Notes: generated from the letters alone by a model not told the origin. Numbered from the stretch's first letter, positions 1-8,406 are shown. The stretch: DNA of 44,245 bases from Halieaceae bacterium (GCA_026710905.1 JAPOQD010000071.1:1-44245); one strand, 5' to 3'. A program made the numbers and translations.

Positions 1-192
1 GTTACACGAACCACTATTCGCCTCAGAATTGCAGAAAAAATGACTCAAAACGGTCTTTCCCTCGCTACGGACGCCCAAATCCGACAGGCTGCTAGCCGTT
101 GGAGGCGCGTAGACCACATTCAGCGGACCGCGACCGCGCTCGGCTCTGCTGCCCGGTTCCCTGATTTCGCTCGACGACAGCTTGGTGCGTAG
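1..192 (+). CDS. Possible 3' end of a gene cut by the window edge
   Basis: The first reading frame is open from base 1 to a TAG at 190-192, giving 63 residues with a basic, helical-looking tail (motif RWRRVDHIQRTATALG). There is an internal ATG at base 40. Part of the frame lies in the 43-bp repeat at 55-97, so the coding appearance may be accidental. I do not recognise the family. Confidence 0.22.
   Translation, partial: VTRTTIRLRIAEKMTQNGLSLATDAQIRQAASRWRRVDHIQRTATALGSAARFPDFARRQLGA
55..97. repeat. 43-bp repeat, inverted copy at 44192-44234
   Basis: This stretch (CTTTCCCTCGCTACGGACGC to GCTGCTAGCC) matches the reverse complement of 44192-44234 at 41 of 43 positions. The only differences I count are AT versus GC in the middle. 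The distal copy has self-complementary TGTCGG/CCGACA ends and abuts a CTAG-ended miniature element. It looks like a dispersed, REP-like palindromic element. Confidence 0.8.
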
Positions 193-344
193 AAATACTA
201 TCTTGATGTGCAAGCATGTGATAGGGTTAATGTCAATGTACATTTTCACGCTTTGCGCCAATGCCCCCGTTCTGGTGGCAAGGGTGATTGCGCTGAACAA
301 GAGTGTACTGATGTTAGTTGTCCTAATCCGTGGAGGATTGATAA

Positions 345-671
345 ATGGAAAATCGAATAATTTTTGGCTTGATTGCTATTGCCGCAATTGTTGAAGGATT
401 GGCTGCCGGCTCGGTTCCAATGAACCTGCTGCCACTTGGCTTGGTAGTACTTGGATTGGTTTATGGCGTTCGTGGAGTCGACGCGGAGGACCCTGCCGGG
501 GTCCTGTCAGTGGTTATCGCTACAGCGGTGGCCGCGGATGCCAATGTGCTGAGTAACATTCAGGTAATCGGTGGTCACCTGGACAGTATCCTCGACCAAC
601 TGGCAGTAGCGTACCTGGCTATCGCAGCGGCGGTCGTTAGCGTACGGGTTATCAATCGCGTCAAAGGCTAA
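345..671 (+). CDS. Small multi-pass membrane protein, unknown function
   Basis: A 108-residue very hydrophobic protein. I see three likely membrane helices: about residues 5-22, about 26-42, and a C-terminal one around 84-104. A more polar middle (GVRGVDAEDPAG, then a valine/alanine-rich stretch) lies between them. The ATG has a strong ribosome-binding site (GTGGAGG) 8 bases upstream, and a Rho-independent terminator follows, so it is probably a monocistronic real gene. No family is recognised and no catalytic motif is visible. A role in the inner membrane is inferred only from hydrophobicity. Confidence 0.75.
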   Translation: MENRIIFGLIAIAAIVEGLAAGSVPMNLLPLGLVVLGLVYGVRGVDAEDPAGVLSVVIATAVAADANVLSNIQVIGGHLDSILDQLAVAYLAIAAAVVSVRVINRVKG

Positions 672-690
672 ACCCTCCCTCCTACAAACC

Positions 691-720
691 GCGGCCGGCA
701 GTCTCGAAGATGCCGGCCGC
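691..720. other. Perfect GC-rich hairpin downstream of the small membrane gene
   Basis: GCGGCCGGCA (691-700) pairs perfectly with TGCCGGCCGC (711-720) around a 10-base loop. It has no T-run of its own and sits just before a canonical terminator. It could be an mRNA 3'-end stabiliser or a REP-like unit. Confidence 0.6.
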
Positions 721-724
721 AATA

Positions 725-769
725 CCCTCCGGGCGCAACTGCTTTTGCATGCCCTGAGGGCGTTTTTTT
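725..769 (+). terminator. Rho-independent terminator after the small membrane gene
   Basis: CCCTC-C-GGGC (725-734) pairs with GCCC-T-GAGGG (751-760), followed by a run of seven T's at 763-769. The placement fits the end of the transcript of the 345-671 gene. Confidence 0.8.
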
Positions 770-902
770 ATCCGGCCAAACCTGCTTGCACTCTCCCCTG
801 ACCCTCCACCCAAATGCCTGCCGGAAATCAGTTGGTAACTGCACGGGGCAGCGCCAGCCTGACAGACAAAGGCTGCCCCGGCGGGCCGCCAGGTTTGTTG
901 TG

Positions 903-2261
903 TCACTCGGTGGGGGCCAGCAGGTCCAGCACCAGTGCTGTGAAGGCGGTAACACCGGTTTCGATGGAGCCTTTTGGAACCGGAGCGTAGAAGGGCGAAT
1001 GCATGGACGGCAACTGCAATTCACCGCGCAGATGCGCCTCATAGCGCTCCGGGGCAACGGTGCCGAGGCGAAACATATGGCTTGGAATGAGCGGTTCCTG
1101 CCGGCCATACAGGGCGAAATCCTCCCCACCCATCACCTGTTCTCCTTCGCTGACCCGTTCCTCCCCCAGGGTACGCTTGAGTACCTCGACGTTACGCGCC
1201 ACCAGGGCCGGGTCGTTCCACAGCGCCGGTGTGCCGGGTTCTTTCACCACAACTTCCGGCATTCTGTCCTCCGGAAAACCCAGTGCGCGGGCCTGATTGA
1301 CTGCAATCCGCTCGATACCGGTGAGCAGTTTATGCCGTACCTGGTCAGAGTAGGAGCGCACCGTCAGTTGCAGGTCTGCGCGGTCGGAAATGATATTGTG
1401 CTTGGCGCCGGAATGAATTGAACCCACCGTGACCACCGCGGGTTCCAGGGCGGAAATTTCCCGTGACACCAGGGTCTGCAAATCCATGATGATGGAAGCT
1501 GCCAGGACAATCGGGTCCTTGCCGGTATGCGGGTAGGCGCCATGCGCGCCAATGCCATGAATGCGGATGTCGACAGAATCCACATTGGCCATCATCCAGC
1601 CGGATGTCCAGGCTACCGAACCCACCGGCAAGGCGGGAGAGGCATGCAGGGCCAGGATGTAGTGCGGGCGGGGGAATCGTTCAAACAGACCATCTTCGAG
1701 CATGATCCGCGCACCCGAGCCGCGCTCCTCGGCGGGTTGGGCAATGACGATCAGGGTGCCCGACCAGCGGGATCGCTGCGCCATCAACTCCCGCGCCGCG
1801 CCGATCACGGCCGTCATATGGAGGTCGTGGCCGCAGGCATGCATCACGGCTACTTCCAGGCCGGTCAGTTCCTGCCCCATGACCTTGCTCGCATAGGGCA
1901 AACCGGTTTGTTCCCGCACCGGCAGGGCATCGGTATCGGTGCGCAACATGACCACGGGGCCGGGGCCGTTGTTGAATACCGCAACCACTCCGTGTCCACC
2001 GACTTTGTCATTGAGTATGGAACCACTTTCGGCCAGTTGGCGGCGGATGGTATTACCCCCCACGCCCCGGGTCACGGTGAATCCAAGCACTTCCAACTCC
2101 TGGGCAACCCGCTCGGAAGTTTCCACCTCCTGAAAGGAAAGTTCCGGTTTGGCATGAAAGTGCTGATACAGCTCCAGCAGAGTGGCGGGCGCAGCCAAAA
2201 CCTGTGGCGCCAAAAGTACCAGCAAACCTTTCGCCAGTGCTAAAAAGCCAGCCCTCAACAT
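903..2261 (-). CDS. Exported M20 family amidohydrolase / peptidase
   Basis: A 452-residue zinc hydrolase of the M20D/amidohydrolase type, which removes acyl or amino-acid groups from N-acyl amino acids or peptides. The ATG at 2261 is chosen because GGAG lies 8 bases upstream and the product opens with a signal peptide (MLRAGFLALAKGLLVLLAP, cleavage near VLAA). Metal-site motifs are present: DTDALP, HACGHD, the EER catalytic/metal glutamates, GAHGAYP in the dimerisation domain, and a late GGEDF. The export signal suggests periplasmic scavenging of acylated or peptide substrates. It is transcribed divergently from ppx with a 66-bp shared intergenic region. The exact substrate is not predictable. 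Confidence 0.88.
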   Translation of the reverse strand: MLRAGFLALAKGLLVLLAPQVLAAPATLLELYQHFHAKPELSFQEVETSERVAQELEVLGFTVTRGVGGNTIRRQLAESGSILNDKVGGHGVVAVFNNGPGPVVMLRTDTDALPVREQTGLPYASKVMGQELTGLEVAVMHACGHDLHMTAVIGAARELMAQRSRWSGTLIVIAQPAEERGSGARIMLEDGLFERFPRPHYILALHASPALPVGSVAWTSGWMMANVDSVDIRIHGIGAHGAYPHTGKDPIVLAASIIMDLQTLVSREISALEPAVVTVGSIHSGAKHNIISDRADLQLTVRSYSDQVRHKLLTGIERIAVNQARALGFPEDRMPEVVVKEPGTPALWNDPALVARNVEVLKRTLGEERVSEGEQVMGGEDFALYGRQEPLIPSHMFRLGTVAPERYEAHLRGELQLPSMHSPFYAPVPKGSIETGVTAFTALVLDLLAPTE

Positions 2262-2327
2262 GATAAATCTCCGTGCATTTTCGAGTTGTTCCATTACCAT
2301 AACAGAAACCGGTTCCAGAGCGGGAGC

Positions 2328-3854
2328 ATGCAGCCAGAAACCAATGCCCACCAGGGTGCGGCAGCCGAAATGCCCGAGGGCGCAACTTTGGCTGCCCTGG
2401 ATCTGGGCTCAAACAGCTTCCACCTGATCGTCGCCAGGGTTGAACACCAGGAAATGCGCCCCATCGAGACTCTCACCGAGAAGGTGCAACTGGGCGCCGG
2501 CCTGAAAAATGGTCTGCTCGATGTGGCGGCCATGGAACGTGGCCTGGCGTGTCTGGCGCGATTCAAGCAAGTCCTGGACAGTGTCGAACCCTTTCGTACC
2601 CGTGTGGTGAGCACCCATACGCTGCGCAGGGCCCGCAATCGTCACGAATTTACCCAGCGGGCCGAGCAGTTGCTGGGGGTAAACGTGGAGGTCATTTATG
2701 GGCGGGAGGAAGCGCGGCTGGTATACCTTGGGGTGGCTCACACCCTGGCCGATGATGAAACTTCCCGGCTGGTGGTTGATATCGGCGGTGGCAGTACCGA
2801 GTTCATTATCGGCCGGCGCTTTGAACCCATTTCTCTGGACAGCCTGCAAACAGGCTGCGTTTCCTTCACTCGCAAGTACTTCAGGAACGGCAGAATCAGC
2901 CCGGCCCGTTACCGCCGGGCCTATGAAGCCGTCAGGGTGGCCGTATCGCATATCCGCAGCCGCTACCATACCTCGCGCTGGCAGGACTGCGTGGGCTCCT
3001 CGGGCACCCTGCGGTCAATAGAGGCGATTCTGCTGCAAAACGGCTGGTCCCGGGCCGGCATTAGCAGGGCAGGTCTGGCGCGCCTGGAAAAAGCCGTGCT
3101 CGGCTTTCAGCACATGGACGATCTGGAACTGGAAGGTCTCAGTGACAATCGCCGCAATGTGATTGTGGCTGGGGTTGCCATCAGCGCGGGGATTTTCGAT
3201 GAATTGGGCATCCAGTTCATGCGCAGTTCCTGGGGCGCCCTTCGCGAGGGCGTCATTTATGATCTGCTGGGCAGAATGTCCCATGAAGATGTGCGTGAGC
3301 GCACCATCAGCGCCCAGATGCAGCGCTACAATGTGGATGCCGAGGCTGCGGAAACGGTGCAGCGCCGCTGCCATTTTTTCTATCGCTGCTCCGGCCAAAA
3401 CTGGAAATTGGAGAGGAGCGATTGGGACCTGCTGCGCTGGGCCGCCCGTACTCATGAAATCGGCATGGCCATCTCCCACAAGCACTTCAACCGGCACGGC
3501 GCCTACCTGCTGCGCAATGCGGACTTGCCGGGGTTTTCCCAGGGCGAGCAGGAAATCATGGCGATGATGGTGCAATTCCAGCGCGGGAAAATCAGCAACT
3601 CCGACTTGATGAAAATTCCCCCCCGTGATCGGCTGCCGCTGTTACGCAAGGTCTGCCTGCTGCGCCTGGCCAGCCTGTTCAAGTATGTGGAGCAATTGGA
3701 ACGCTTGCCGGATTTCCGGGTTGAGGCGGACGGCCAGTCCTTGCAACTGCAATTTCCCGACCGGTGGTTGCAACAACATCCTCTTACCAGGCAAGAATTG
3801 CGCGAGGAAAAAACCCTGCTCAAACGAGTGGGCATCAAGCTCGAAATCCGCTAA
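2328..3854 (+). CDS. ppx: Exopolyphosphatase, Ppx/GppA family
   Basis: A 508-residue Ppx/GppA phosphatase, which releases terminal phosphate from polyphosphate (Ppx) or converts pppGpp to ppGpp (GppA). The N-terminal ASKHA domain shows the phosphate-1 motif LDLGSNSFHLIVAR, then EARLVYLGV, then the phosphate-2 motif VVDIGGGSTEFI. The long C-terminal extension (from about residue 310) has HD-like features (THEIGMAISHKHFNRHGAYLL), as in full-length Ppx. An in-frame TTG at 2286 exists, but ATG 2328 gives a normal N-terminus. GGGAG lies immediately before that ATG, unusually close, so ATG 2370 is an alternative. The length and tail favour Ppx over GppA. It stands alone. Confidence 0.9.
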   Translation: MQPETNAHQGAAAEMPEGATLAALDLGSNSFHLIVARVEHQEMRPIETLTEKVQLGAGLKNGLLDVAAMERGLACLARFKQVLDSVEPFRTRVVSTHTLRRARNRHEFTQRAEQLLGVNVEVIYGREEARLVYLGVAHTLADDETSRLVVDIGGGSTEFIIGRRFEPISLDSLQTGCVSFTRKYFRNGRISPARYRRAYEAVRVAVSHIRSRYHTSRWQDCVGSSGTLRSIEAILLQNGWSRAGISRAGLARLEKAVLGFQHMDDLELEGLSDNRRNVIVAGVAISAGIFDELGIQFMRSSWGALREGVIYDLLGRMSHEDVRERTISAQMQRYNVDAEAAETVQRRCHFFYRCSGQNWKLERSDWDLLRWAARTHEIGMAISHKHFNRHGAYLLRNADLPGFSQGEQEIMAMMVQFQRGKISNSDLMKIPPRDRLPLLRKVCLLRLASLFKYVEQLERLPDFRVEADGQSLQLQFPDRWLQQHPLTRQELREEKTLLKRVGIKLEIR

Positions 3855-3979
3855 TCGCAAGACCCGGTCAGGGTGTCGTTCAGGCAGGGAAAGCTATACA
3901 TCCGTCAGCGGCCATTAGACCAGGTCAGCTCACTGCGGCCCTTGGATGTAGAGAGGGCAATCTATACCGCGGTTAAACG

Positions 3980-4201
3980 CTATCGGGAATCATGCAAGAT
4001 TCGGTAAGCGTTGTTGATGCCACGGCTGCTGAATGCATCAATCAGGCCGCTGGAAACACTTACCCCTCGTTTGCCGATGGAGACAGTGCAAAGGTGGTTC
4101 AGTGGATAGTGTCTGGTTTCAGAGCCTTGCCTGACAGCAAGGAGATGAATATCCCGCCCCATGAAGCCAGCCCCGGAAGGGGCCGTGGTCACAGATGACA
4201 A
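3980..4201 (-). pseudogene. Short remnant with possible Cas1-like N-terminus
   Basis: A 60-codon frame from ATG 4162 (open back to 4201) reads as a beta-rich segment followed by SIGKRGVSVSSGLIDAFSSRG. That resembles the N-terminal domain of Cas1, where a strand leads into '(V/I)..(G) vSls..li..l...GI'. The frame stops about 13 residues later, so nothing of the catalytic Cas1 domain remains, and no repeats or other cas genes are nearby. The similarity is by eye and short, so treat the family call as weak; that this is a gene fragment is somewhat more likely. Confidence 0.28.
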
Positions 4202-4210
4202 GTTGTTTCA

Positions 4211-4394
4211 TCAGGTGACTTTTGCCTTTAGTGGAAACCTGTCGGGGTTTTTAATGATTTCCTTGGACAAATCCACGTCAATATCCGGCCAGTAATAACA
4301 GCAATTCTCATTATGCTGGCTGATCGAATACCACGAAAGTTTTCCCAATCATCGCTGGCCCCAACAAGGCGTAAAAATCGATATTACGGCTCAT
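4211..4394 (-). pseudogene. Frameshifted remnant of a small unidentified gene
   Basis: On the minus strand, ATG 4394 begins MSRNIDFYALLG. The protein-like sequence then continues in a second frame (ASDDWENF) and finishes in a third (KLSWYSISQHNENCCYYWPD, then IDVDLSKEII) before a TGA at 4211-4213. Each piece looks coding, and together they form one plausible protein of about 60 residues. At least two small indels are implied. No family is recognised. It lies just upstream of the remnant at 3980-4201, so the two may derive from one decayed unit. Confidence 0.45.
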
Positions 4395-4472
4395 TTTCAC
4401 GTAACTGCTCACGCCCCCCAGACTAAAGGGGTCACAAAAAAGAAACAAAAAAGAAACAAAAAAGGGGTCCCC

Positions 4473-4561
4473 AAAAAAGGGGTCAGAGCCCTTTAATCCA
4501 ATCCCAGGTGAAAGGCCCCGCCGAGTAACCGAAGGTATTAAAGGGCTCTGACCCCTTTTTT
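4473..4561. repeat. 89-bp palindromic element, copy 1
   Basis: A perfect 25-bp inverted repeat (AAAAAAGGGGTCAGAGCCCT plus TTAAT at 4473-4497; its complement at 4537-4561) encloses a 39-base centre. Copy 2 at 23279-23367 is identical except for a single base at the end of the centre. Further AAAAAAGGGGTC fragments precede it at 4458-4472. The T-run at each end makes it look like a bidirectional terminator. The form is like REP/BIME elements mobilised in trans by RAYT (Y1) transposases; no such transposase is in the window. Confidence 0.85.
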
Positions 4562-4859
4562 CCCTTTTTTCCAGGCAGCTTCTGGCAAGCGCGGGTCGAT
4601 ATTTGTAGGGATATTTAGCAGTACTTTTTCACAAAAGTGTAAAGAATGCCGTGTAAGCCCCTACTTTTCATTGATTTTTTTGTTTTCTGTGTTACAAGGC
4701 TGAGCAACGGTGGGAGTAACGGCCGAGTCGTACAAACCGTTACTGAATTGCTCTGTAAAGAGCGCCGTTTTACCGCTGTGGAGCGGACCGGTTGATGGCA
4801 CGATGAATAGAACGGCAACGTGGCGCCAGGGACTTTGATTCATAAGCAGGTATACCGCC

Positions 4860-5249
4860 ATGCAGGCTAACGCGGCTGTTTTGAAAGATCAGGTGATTCA
4901 ACCCACCCTGGAATATCTGGGTGCATGGAGCCCTGCCACCGAACAATTCCTGCTCACCACCGCCATGAATGCCCCCGAAGTGGGTCTGTTCTCACGCCGT
5001 AGCGATGGCCTGGGGATTTACCACATTACTACCGGTCAGCACCGGGATATCTGGGATAAATACCTGGCTTTCAAGCCCGACCTTGCCTCAAAAGTCAGAG
5101 GCTTGGCGAGCCAGCGGGCATTTTTGCGCGACCCCGACAACGAATTGCAGACGAATCTCAGCTATTGCACCGCGATCGCCTGGTTGTTGTATCAACGTTC
5201 CAATCCGGGACAGGAACGCCCTGCTCAACAGGCCAACCTCAGCGCCTGA
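4860..5249 (+). CDS. Small conserved-looking protein, possibly lysozyme-fold related
   Basis: A 129-residue soluble protein beginning at ATG 4860, with a weak AGCAGG site upstream. The central part (DGLGIYHITTGQHRDIWDKY, then a conserved-looking helix and NLSYCTAIAWLLYQR) recalls phage-associated lysozyme-like proteins with a '..QES..G.YQI.p.Th.DIW.nYL' layout. The usual catalytic glutamate region here reads MNAPEVGLFSRR, so activity is doubtful. It has its own 600-bp upstream region and no obvious operon partner. The family assignment comes from recalled patterns only. Confidence 0.6.
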   Translation: MQANAAVLKDQVIQPTLEYLGAWSPATEQFLLTTAMNAPEVGLFSRRSDGLGIYHITTGQHRDIWDKYLAFKPDLASKVRGLASQRAFLRDPDNELQTNLSYCTAIAWLLYQRSNPGQERPAQQANLSA

Positions 5250-5338
5250 GCGGCACACCGTACACGGCGGCGCCCACTCTCCTCAGCGGGTTCCCGCAAA
5301 CAGCATCCTGCACCACTGGCCCTCCGGCAAGCTCGGGG

Positions 5339-6643
5339 TTATCGAGCAGGCACCTGCAGCGCTTCCGGCAGGTGCTGAAGGTCTTCCGGGCGGTCGATAT
5401 CCACCAGCGTGGGCAGTAATTCATAACGCACAGACAGCTTTCCGAGTTGCTCCACGGATTGCGCCAATACCTTCGCACTACCCCAGGAAATTCCCTCGAA
5501 CAACTGGGGTACCCAACGCCGCATTCCGACCAATACATAACCGCCATCCGCCGCCGGGCCCAGCACCACATCGCAGCTATCCAGTACCCGCCGGGCCTGG
5601 CGCAGATAACCGGCATCCAGGGTGGGCGCATCACTGCCCACCACAATTACCGCGGAGTATTCCCTCAGCCCCTCACGTATGGCGGCGGCCATACGCCGGC
5701 CCAGGTTTCCGGGCGTCTGCCTGACAACTACCATCACGCCAAGTGTAAGGCAATCCTCGAACAAGCTGTCCGCGGGGTCTCCCGCCACTGCCAATTGCAC
5801 CGGCCCGAGCGCGGATTGGCACAGGGTGCGGCAAGTATGCAGTACCATGTTGGAGTGCAATTGCTGCGCCTGCAGCGGACTCAATTTGGGTAACAGACGC
5901 GTTTTTACCTGTCCCGCCACCGGTTCGCGGGCGAATTGCACCAGCAATAGCGGCGCCTTTTCCCTGGGGCCGTAATAGCTTTCGGCCAGGGATGCGGGGC
6001 TGACCCCCAGAAAATAGGCCAGCCGCTGGCGCCACATGAGCAGGATCGTGGCCAGGATACCCCGTTGTTCCCAACGCCGGCTGGAAGTGGTGACCTGCAA
6101 AGCGGGGACAATTGGCGGCTGTAACCGGCGCAGACGCTTGCAGAACTCAATATCCTCCATCAACGGGATATCGGCAAAACCCTGTTGCGCCCGAAACAGG
6201 TCTGCCCGCACAAACAGCAACTGATCACCGGTGGCCACCCGGCTGACCCGTGAACGCAAATTCATGGCGTATTCCACAAAGCGCAGCCATTTGCCGGATG
6301 CCGACAGACGTACCCGGAAAAAACCCCAGCCGGGCTGAGAAGAAAGTTCCCGGCACAGTTCCGCCGGGGAAAATTCTGGCAAGGTGTCGCAGTGCAGGAA
6401 CAGCAGGTACTCTCCGGTGGCCACCCTTGCGCCGAGGTTCATCTGCCAGGCCCGGCCGGGTGTGGAGCACAGTAACCGGTCGGCGAATCGGGCGGCGATT
6501 CGGGCGCTGCCGTCAACGCTGCCCCCGTCCACCACGATCAGTTCCTGGTTGCCGCACCAGTTGCGAATGCGTTTCAGATAGTGTTTCAGGCAAGCGGCTT
6601 CATTCAATACCGGCACAATCACCGAGTAGTGAATTTCAACCAT
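5339..6643 (-). CDS. Fused TIGR04283 glycosyltransferase + TIGR04282 protein (arsenosugar type)
   Basis: A 434-residue fusion. Residues 1 to about 220 are a GT-A family 2 glycosyltransferase of the TIGR04283 type (VIVPVLNEA, VVDGGSVDGS, LHCDTLPE, GDQLLFVRADLF). The rest is a TIGR04282/DUF2064 nucleotidyl-sugar-transferase-like domain (FAREPVAGQVKTRL, VVGSDAPTL, LGPAADGGYVLVG). Both families are known partners of ArsS in arsenosugar or related biosynthesis and are usually separate genes. ATG 6643 overlaps the arsS stop by 8 bases (ATGGTTGA), so the two are translationally coupled. Longer upstream frames are rejected because they run inside arsS. The enzyme probably transfers a sugar to the ArsS-modified intermediate in the cytosol. 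Confidence 0.85.
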   Translation of the reverse strand: MVEIHYSVIVPVLNEAACLKHYLKRIRNWCGNQELIVVDGGSVDGSARIAARFADRLLCSTPGRAWQMNLGARVATGEYLLFLHCDTLPEFSPAELCRELSSQPGWGFFRVRLSASGKWLRFVEYAMNLRSRVSRVATGDQLLFVRADLFRAQQGFADIPLMEDIEFCKRLRRLQPPIVPALQVTTSSRRWEQRGILATILLMWRQRLAYFLGVSPASLAESYYGPREKAPLLLVQFAREPVAGQVKTRLLPKLSPLQAQQLHSNMVLHTCRTLCQSALGPVQLAVAGDPADSLFEDCLTLGVMVVVRQTPGNLGRRMAAAIREGLREYSAVIVVGSDAPTLDAGYLRQARRVLDSCDVVLGPAADGGYVLVGMRRWVPQLFEGISWGSAKVLAQSVEQLGKLSVRYELLPTLVDIDRPEDLQHLPEALQVPAR

Positions 6644-7598
6644 CCAGGGCGCCCCCGCAACTGCTGCCCTGCCCCGCTGTGCAAGCGTAGCAATGCTCAC
6701 CCGTTCGTATCGAGGCCTGTTGCAACGAGGGACCCGACAGTAGATCACGGAGATGCCGCCGCCGGTCACTCACCAAAATCGGCAGTTCCAGCATCTGGTT
6801 GAAATCGCAGTCATAGAGGTAGCCCTGCCAGTCAACACTGATCAGGTCCCGGCACATGAGGGTCTCGAGGTTGCCGGAGCGGAAGTTGTCGCGCAGCAGA
6901 GCCAGATAATGCGGGTACTCTCCGGACGCCAGTAATACGGCTCCAAAACGGCTGATGGGCATATTGGTTATGGTAAAGAGTTGGTTGAACTCTATGCCGA
7001 AGCGCTGCCACAACTCGCGCTTGTAATCCCTCTCCAGTTGTTGCTGGGGTGGCGGTAAATCTGCTCCCACCGGGTTGTAGACCAGATTCAGCTTCAGCAT
7101 GGGGTCGCGGCCATAGCCCAGGGTATTCAACTTCTGCAAGGCGCGAATACTGTCTTCGTAGACCCCCTTGCCGCGCTGCTGGGAGACGTTTTCTTCCCGG
7201 TAGCAAGGCAGGGAAGCGGTGATGGTTACACCCTGCAGGGACAGAAATTCCGCCAGGTCCTGTTGCCCTGGTTCAAACAGAATCGTCAGATTGCTGCGAT
7301 CGATTACCTCGATACCCCAGCGGCGGGCGGAAGCCACCAGACGCCGAAAATTCGGGTTCAATTCCGGAGCGCCACCGGTGAGGTCCAACACAGAGGGTTG
7401 CAACTGCCCGATCAATTGCAATAGCAGTTCAACGGTCTCCCCATTCATCTCCTCGGTGCGGGTGGGGCCGGCATTGACGTGGCAATGGGCGCAACTGAGA
7501 TTGCAGCGATAACCCAGGTTGACCTGCAAGGTACTCACCGAGCGGCGGCGCACATCCGGGAAATCGCTCTGCAGCAATAAGGGACGAGTATCCTGCAT
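6636..7598 (-). CDS. arsS: Arsenosugar biosynthesis radical SAM protein ArsS
   Basis: A 320-residue radical SAM enzyme of the ArsS family (TIGR04167). The [4Fe-4S] motif is GYRCNLSCAHCHVNAGP, near residue 30, and LDLTGGAPELNPNFR matches the SAM-binding GGxP-like region. The C-terminus has the family's cysteine cluster (CRDLISVDWQGYLYDCDFNQ, then HCYACTAGQGSSCGG) expected for auxiliary iron-sulfur binding. In characterised systems ArsS attaches a 5'-deoxyadenosyl group to methylated arsenicals. No ArsM is visible here. It is the first gene of a two-gene operon with the fused glycosyltransferase. Confidence 0.92.
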   Translation of the reverse strand: MQDTRPLLLQSDFPDVRRRSVSTLQVNLGYRCNLSCAHCHVNAGPTRTEEMNGETVELLLQLIGQLQPSVLDLTGGAPELNPNFRRLVASARRWGIEVIDRSNLTILFEPGQQDLAEFLSLQGVTITASLPCYREENVSQQRGKGVYEDSIRALQKLNTLGYGRDPMLKLNLVYNPVGADLPPPQQQLERDYKRELWQRFGIEFNQLFTITNMPISRFGAVLLASGEYPHYLALLRDNFRSGNLETLMCRDLISVDWQGYLYDCDFNQMLELPILVSDRRRHLRDLLSGPSLQQASIRTGEHCYACTAGQGSSCGGALDG

Positions 7599-7707
7599 AG
7601 ACTGTAGTATAACCGCTATCGAATGGCCTTGGCTGCCGTGGTCTGGTTCACCGCGGTTTTCAGCTTGCCAATAACGGGTCGAGTGGCAATAATCGCGGCT
7701 CCCTGAC

Positions 7708-7784
7708 CCGCCCGTAGCTCAGCAGGATAGAGCAACCGCCTCCTAAGCGGTAGGTCGGCCGTTCGAATCGGCCCGGGCGGGCCA
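7708..7784 (+). tRNA. tRNA-Arg, anticodon CCT
   Basis: A full cloverleaf can be drawn. The acceptor CCGCCCG pairs with CGGGCGG, the D stem GCTC with GAGC, and the anticodon stem ACCGC with GCGGT around loop CTCCTAA (anticodon CCT). The T arm is GGCCG-TTCGAAT-CGGCC. The discriminator is G and CCA is encoded at 7782-7784. The toxin-antitoxin pair begins 78 bp downstream, a common arrangement where a tRNA 3' end has served as an integration site, but no second copy of the tRNA end was found. Confidence 0.95.
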
Positions 7785-7861
7785 TTTTCTTGCGGAGAAT
7801 CGCCGCCAGTGGCGTTCCTGTCTGCGTACTGCACGGGGCGCCAATCAGTTTCAAGCGCTGA

Positions 7862-8122
7862 TCATGCTGCGGATTCGGATTCGGCCTCCCAGCCTGGAAA
7901 AACCAGCACGGCAGGGTGGCATCTCAACGCCCTGGCCAGTGTCTTTGCCCTCTCCACTCCCAGGTTTACCCGATTTCGCTCAATAGCGGAAATGGTTGAC
8001 TGAGGAATTCCAGCCAACGCCGCCAGTTGGTTCTGACTCAACTCCTGTAATTCGCGGATAATGCGAACAGACTCACCGGTAGAGACCGGCACTCGCCTTT
8101 TGGCTTTACGAAAATCACCCAT
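7862..8122 (-). CDS. XRE-type antitoxin (HigA-like)
   Basis: An 86-residue DNA-binding protein with a Cro/C1 helix-turn-helix (ELSQNQLAALAGIPQSTISA, residues about 28-50). It would neutralise the toxin encoded immediately upstream and repress the shared promoter. Its ATG overlaps the toxin stop by one base (TGATG), so translation is coupled. The gene order toxin then antitoxin is the HigBA order. The short acidic tail (GWEAESESAA) is unremarkable. The inverted repeat over the toxin start codon is its likely operator. Confidence 0.85.
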   Translation of the reverse strand: MGDFRKAKRRVPVSTGESVRIIRELQELSQNQLAALAGIPQSTISAIERNRVNLGVERAKTLARALRCHPAVLVFPGWEAESESAA

Positions 8123-8406
8123 CAGGATTTCCTCCGGTAATCGTGAGGAATTACCTCAACAACCTGAACTATGAGCCGGTCACCTTCAACCGCGTAGATC
8201 ACCCGGTACTGCTGACTCAATCGCGAAGAGCGGCATCCCTTCCATTCCCCACGTAACGCCTCATCTCTTAGCCCCCGAATCATCCTGAGTCCACTCGGAC
8301 CAGAGAGTTCGACTATATCCTTCCACTTTTCGTAGCGCTTCTGGACCTCCAGGGGCGCTTTGGAGAGTTGCTTTTCGATTCGGCGGTGTTCGTAGACCGA
8401 CCACAT
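8122..8406 (-). CDS. RelE/HigB-type mRNA interferase toxin
   Basis: A 94-residue RelE/ParE-superfamily toxin, expected to cleave ribosome-bound mRNA. Recognisable features are the N-terminal helical RRIEKQLSKAP segment, the GLRMIRGLRDEALRGEWKG beta region, SSRLSQQYRVIYAVEGD, and a C-terminal VVEVIPHDYRR strand carrying the basic/His residues typical of the active site. It is the first gene of the toxin-antitoxin operon. ATG 8406 lies inside the left half of the presumed operator, so the transcript must start very close to the start codon. Confidence 0.87.
   Translation of the reverse strand: MWSVYEHRRIEKQLSKAPLEVQKRYEKWKDIVELSGPSGLRMIRGLRDEALRGEWKGCRSSRLSQQYRVIYAVEGDRLIVQVVEVIPHDYRRKS

Noticed and set aside
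4615-4861. Minus-strand short frames in the AT-rich stretch before 4860
   Set aside because: Two overlapping frames of 66-67 codons give no family pattern and lie in the likely promoter region of the 4860 gene; nothing else was seen here.
7785-7861. Prophage attachment site duplicated from the tRNA-Arg 3' end
   Set aside because: No second copy of the tRNA 3' end was noticed elsewhere in the window, and no integrase is present.
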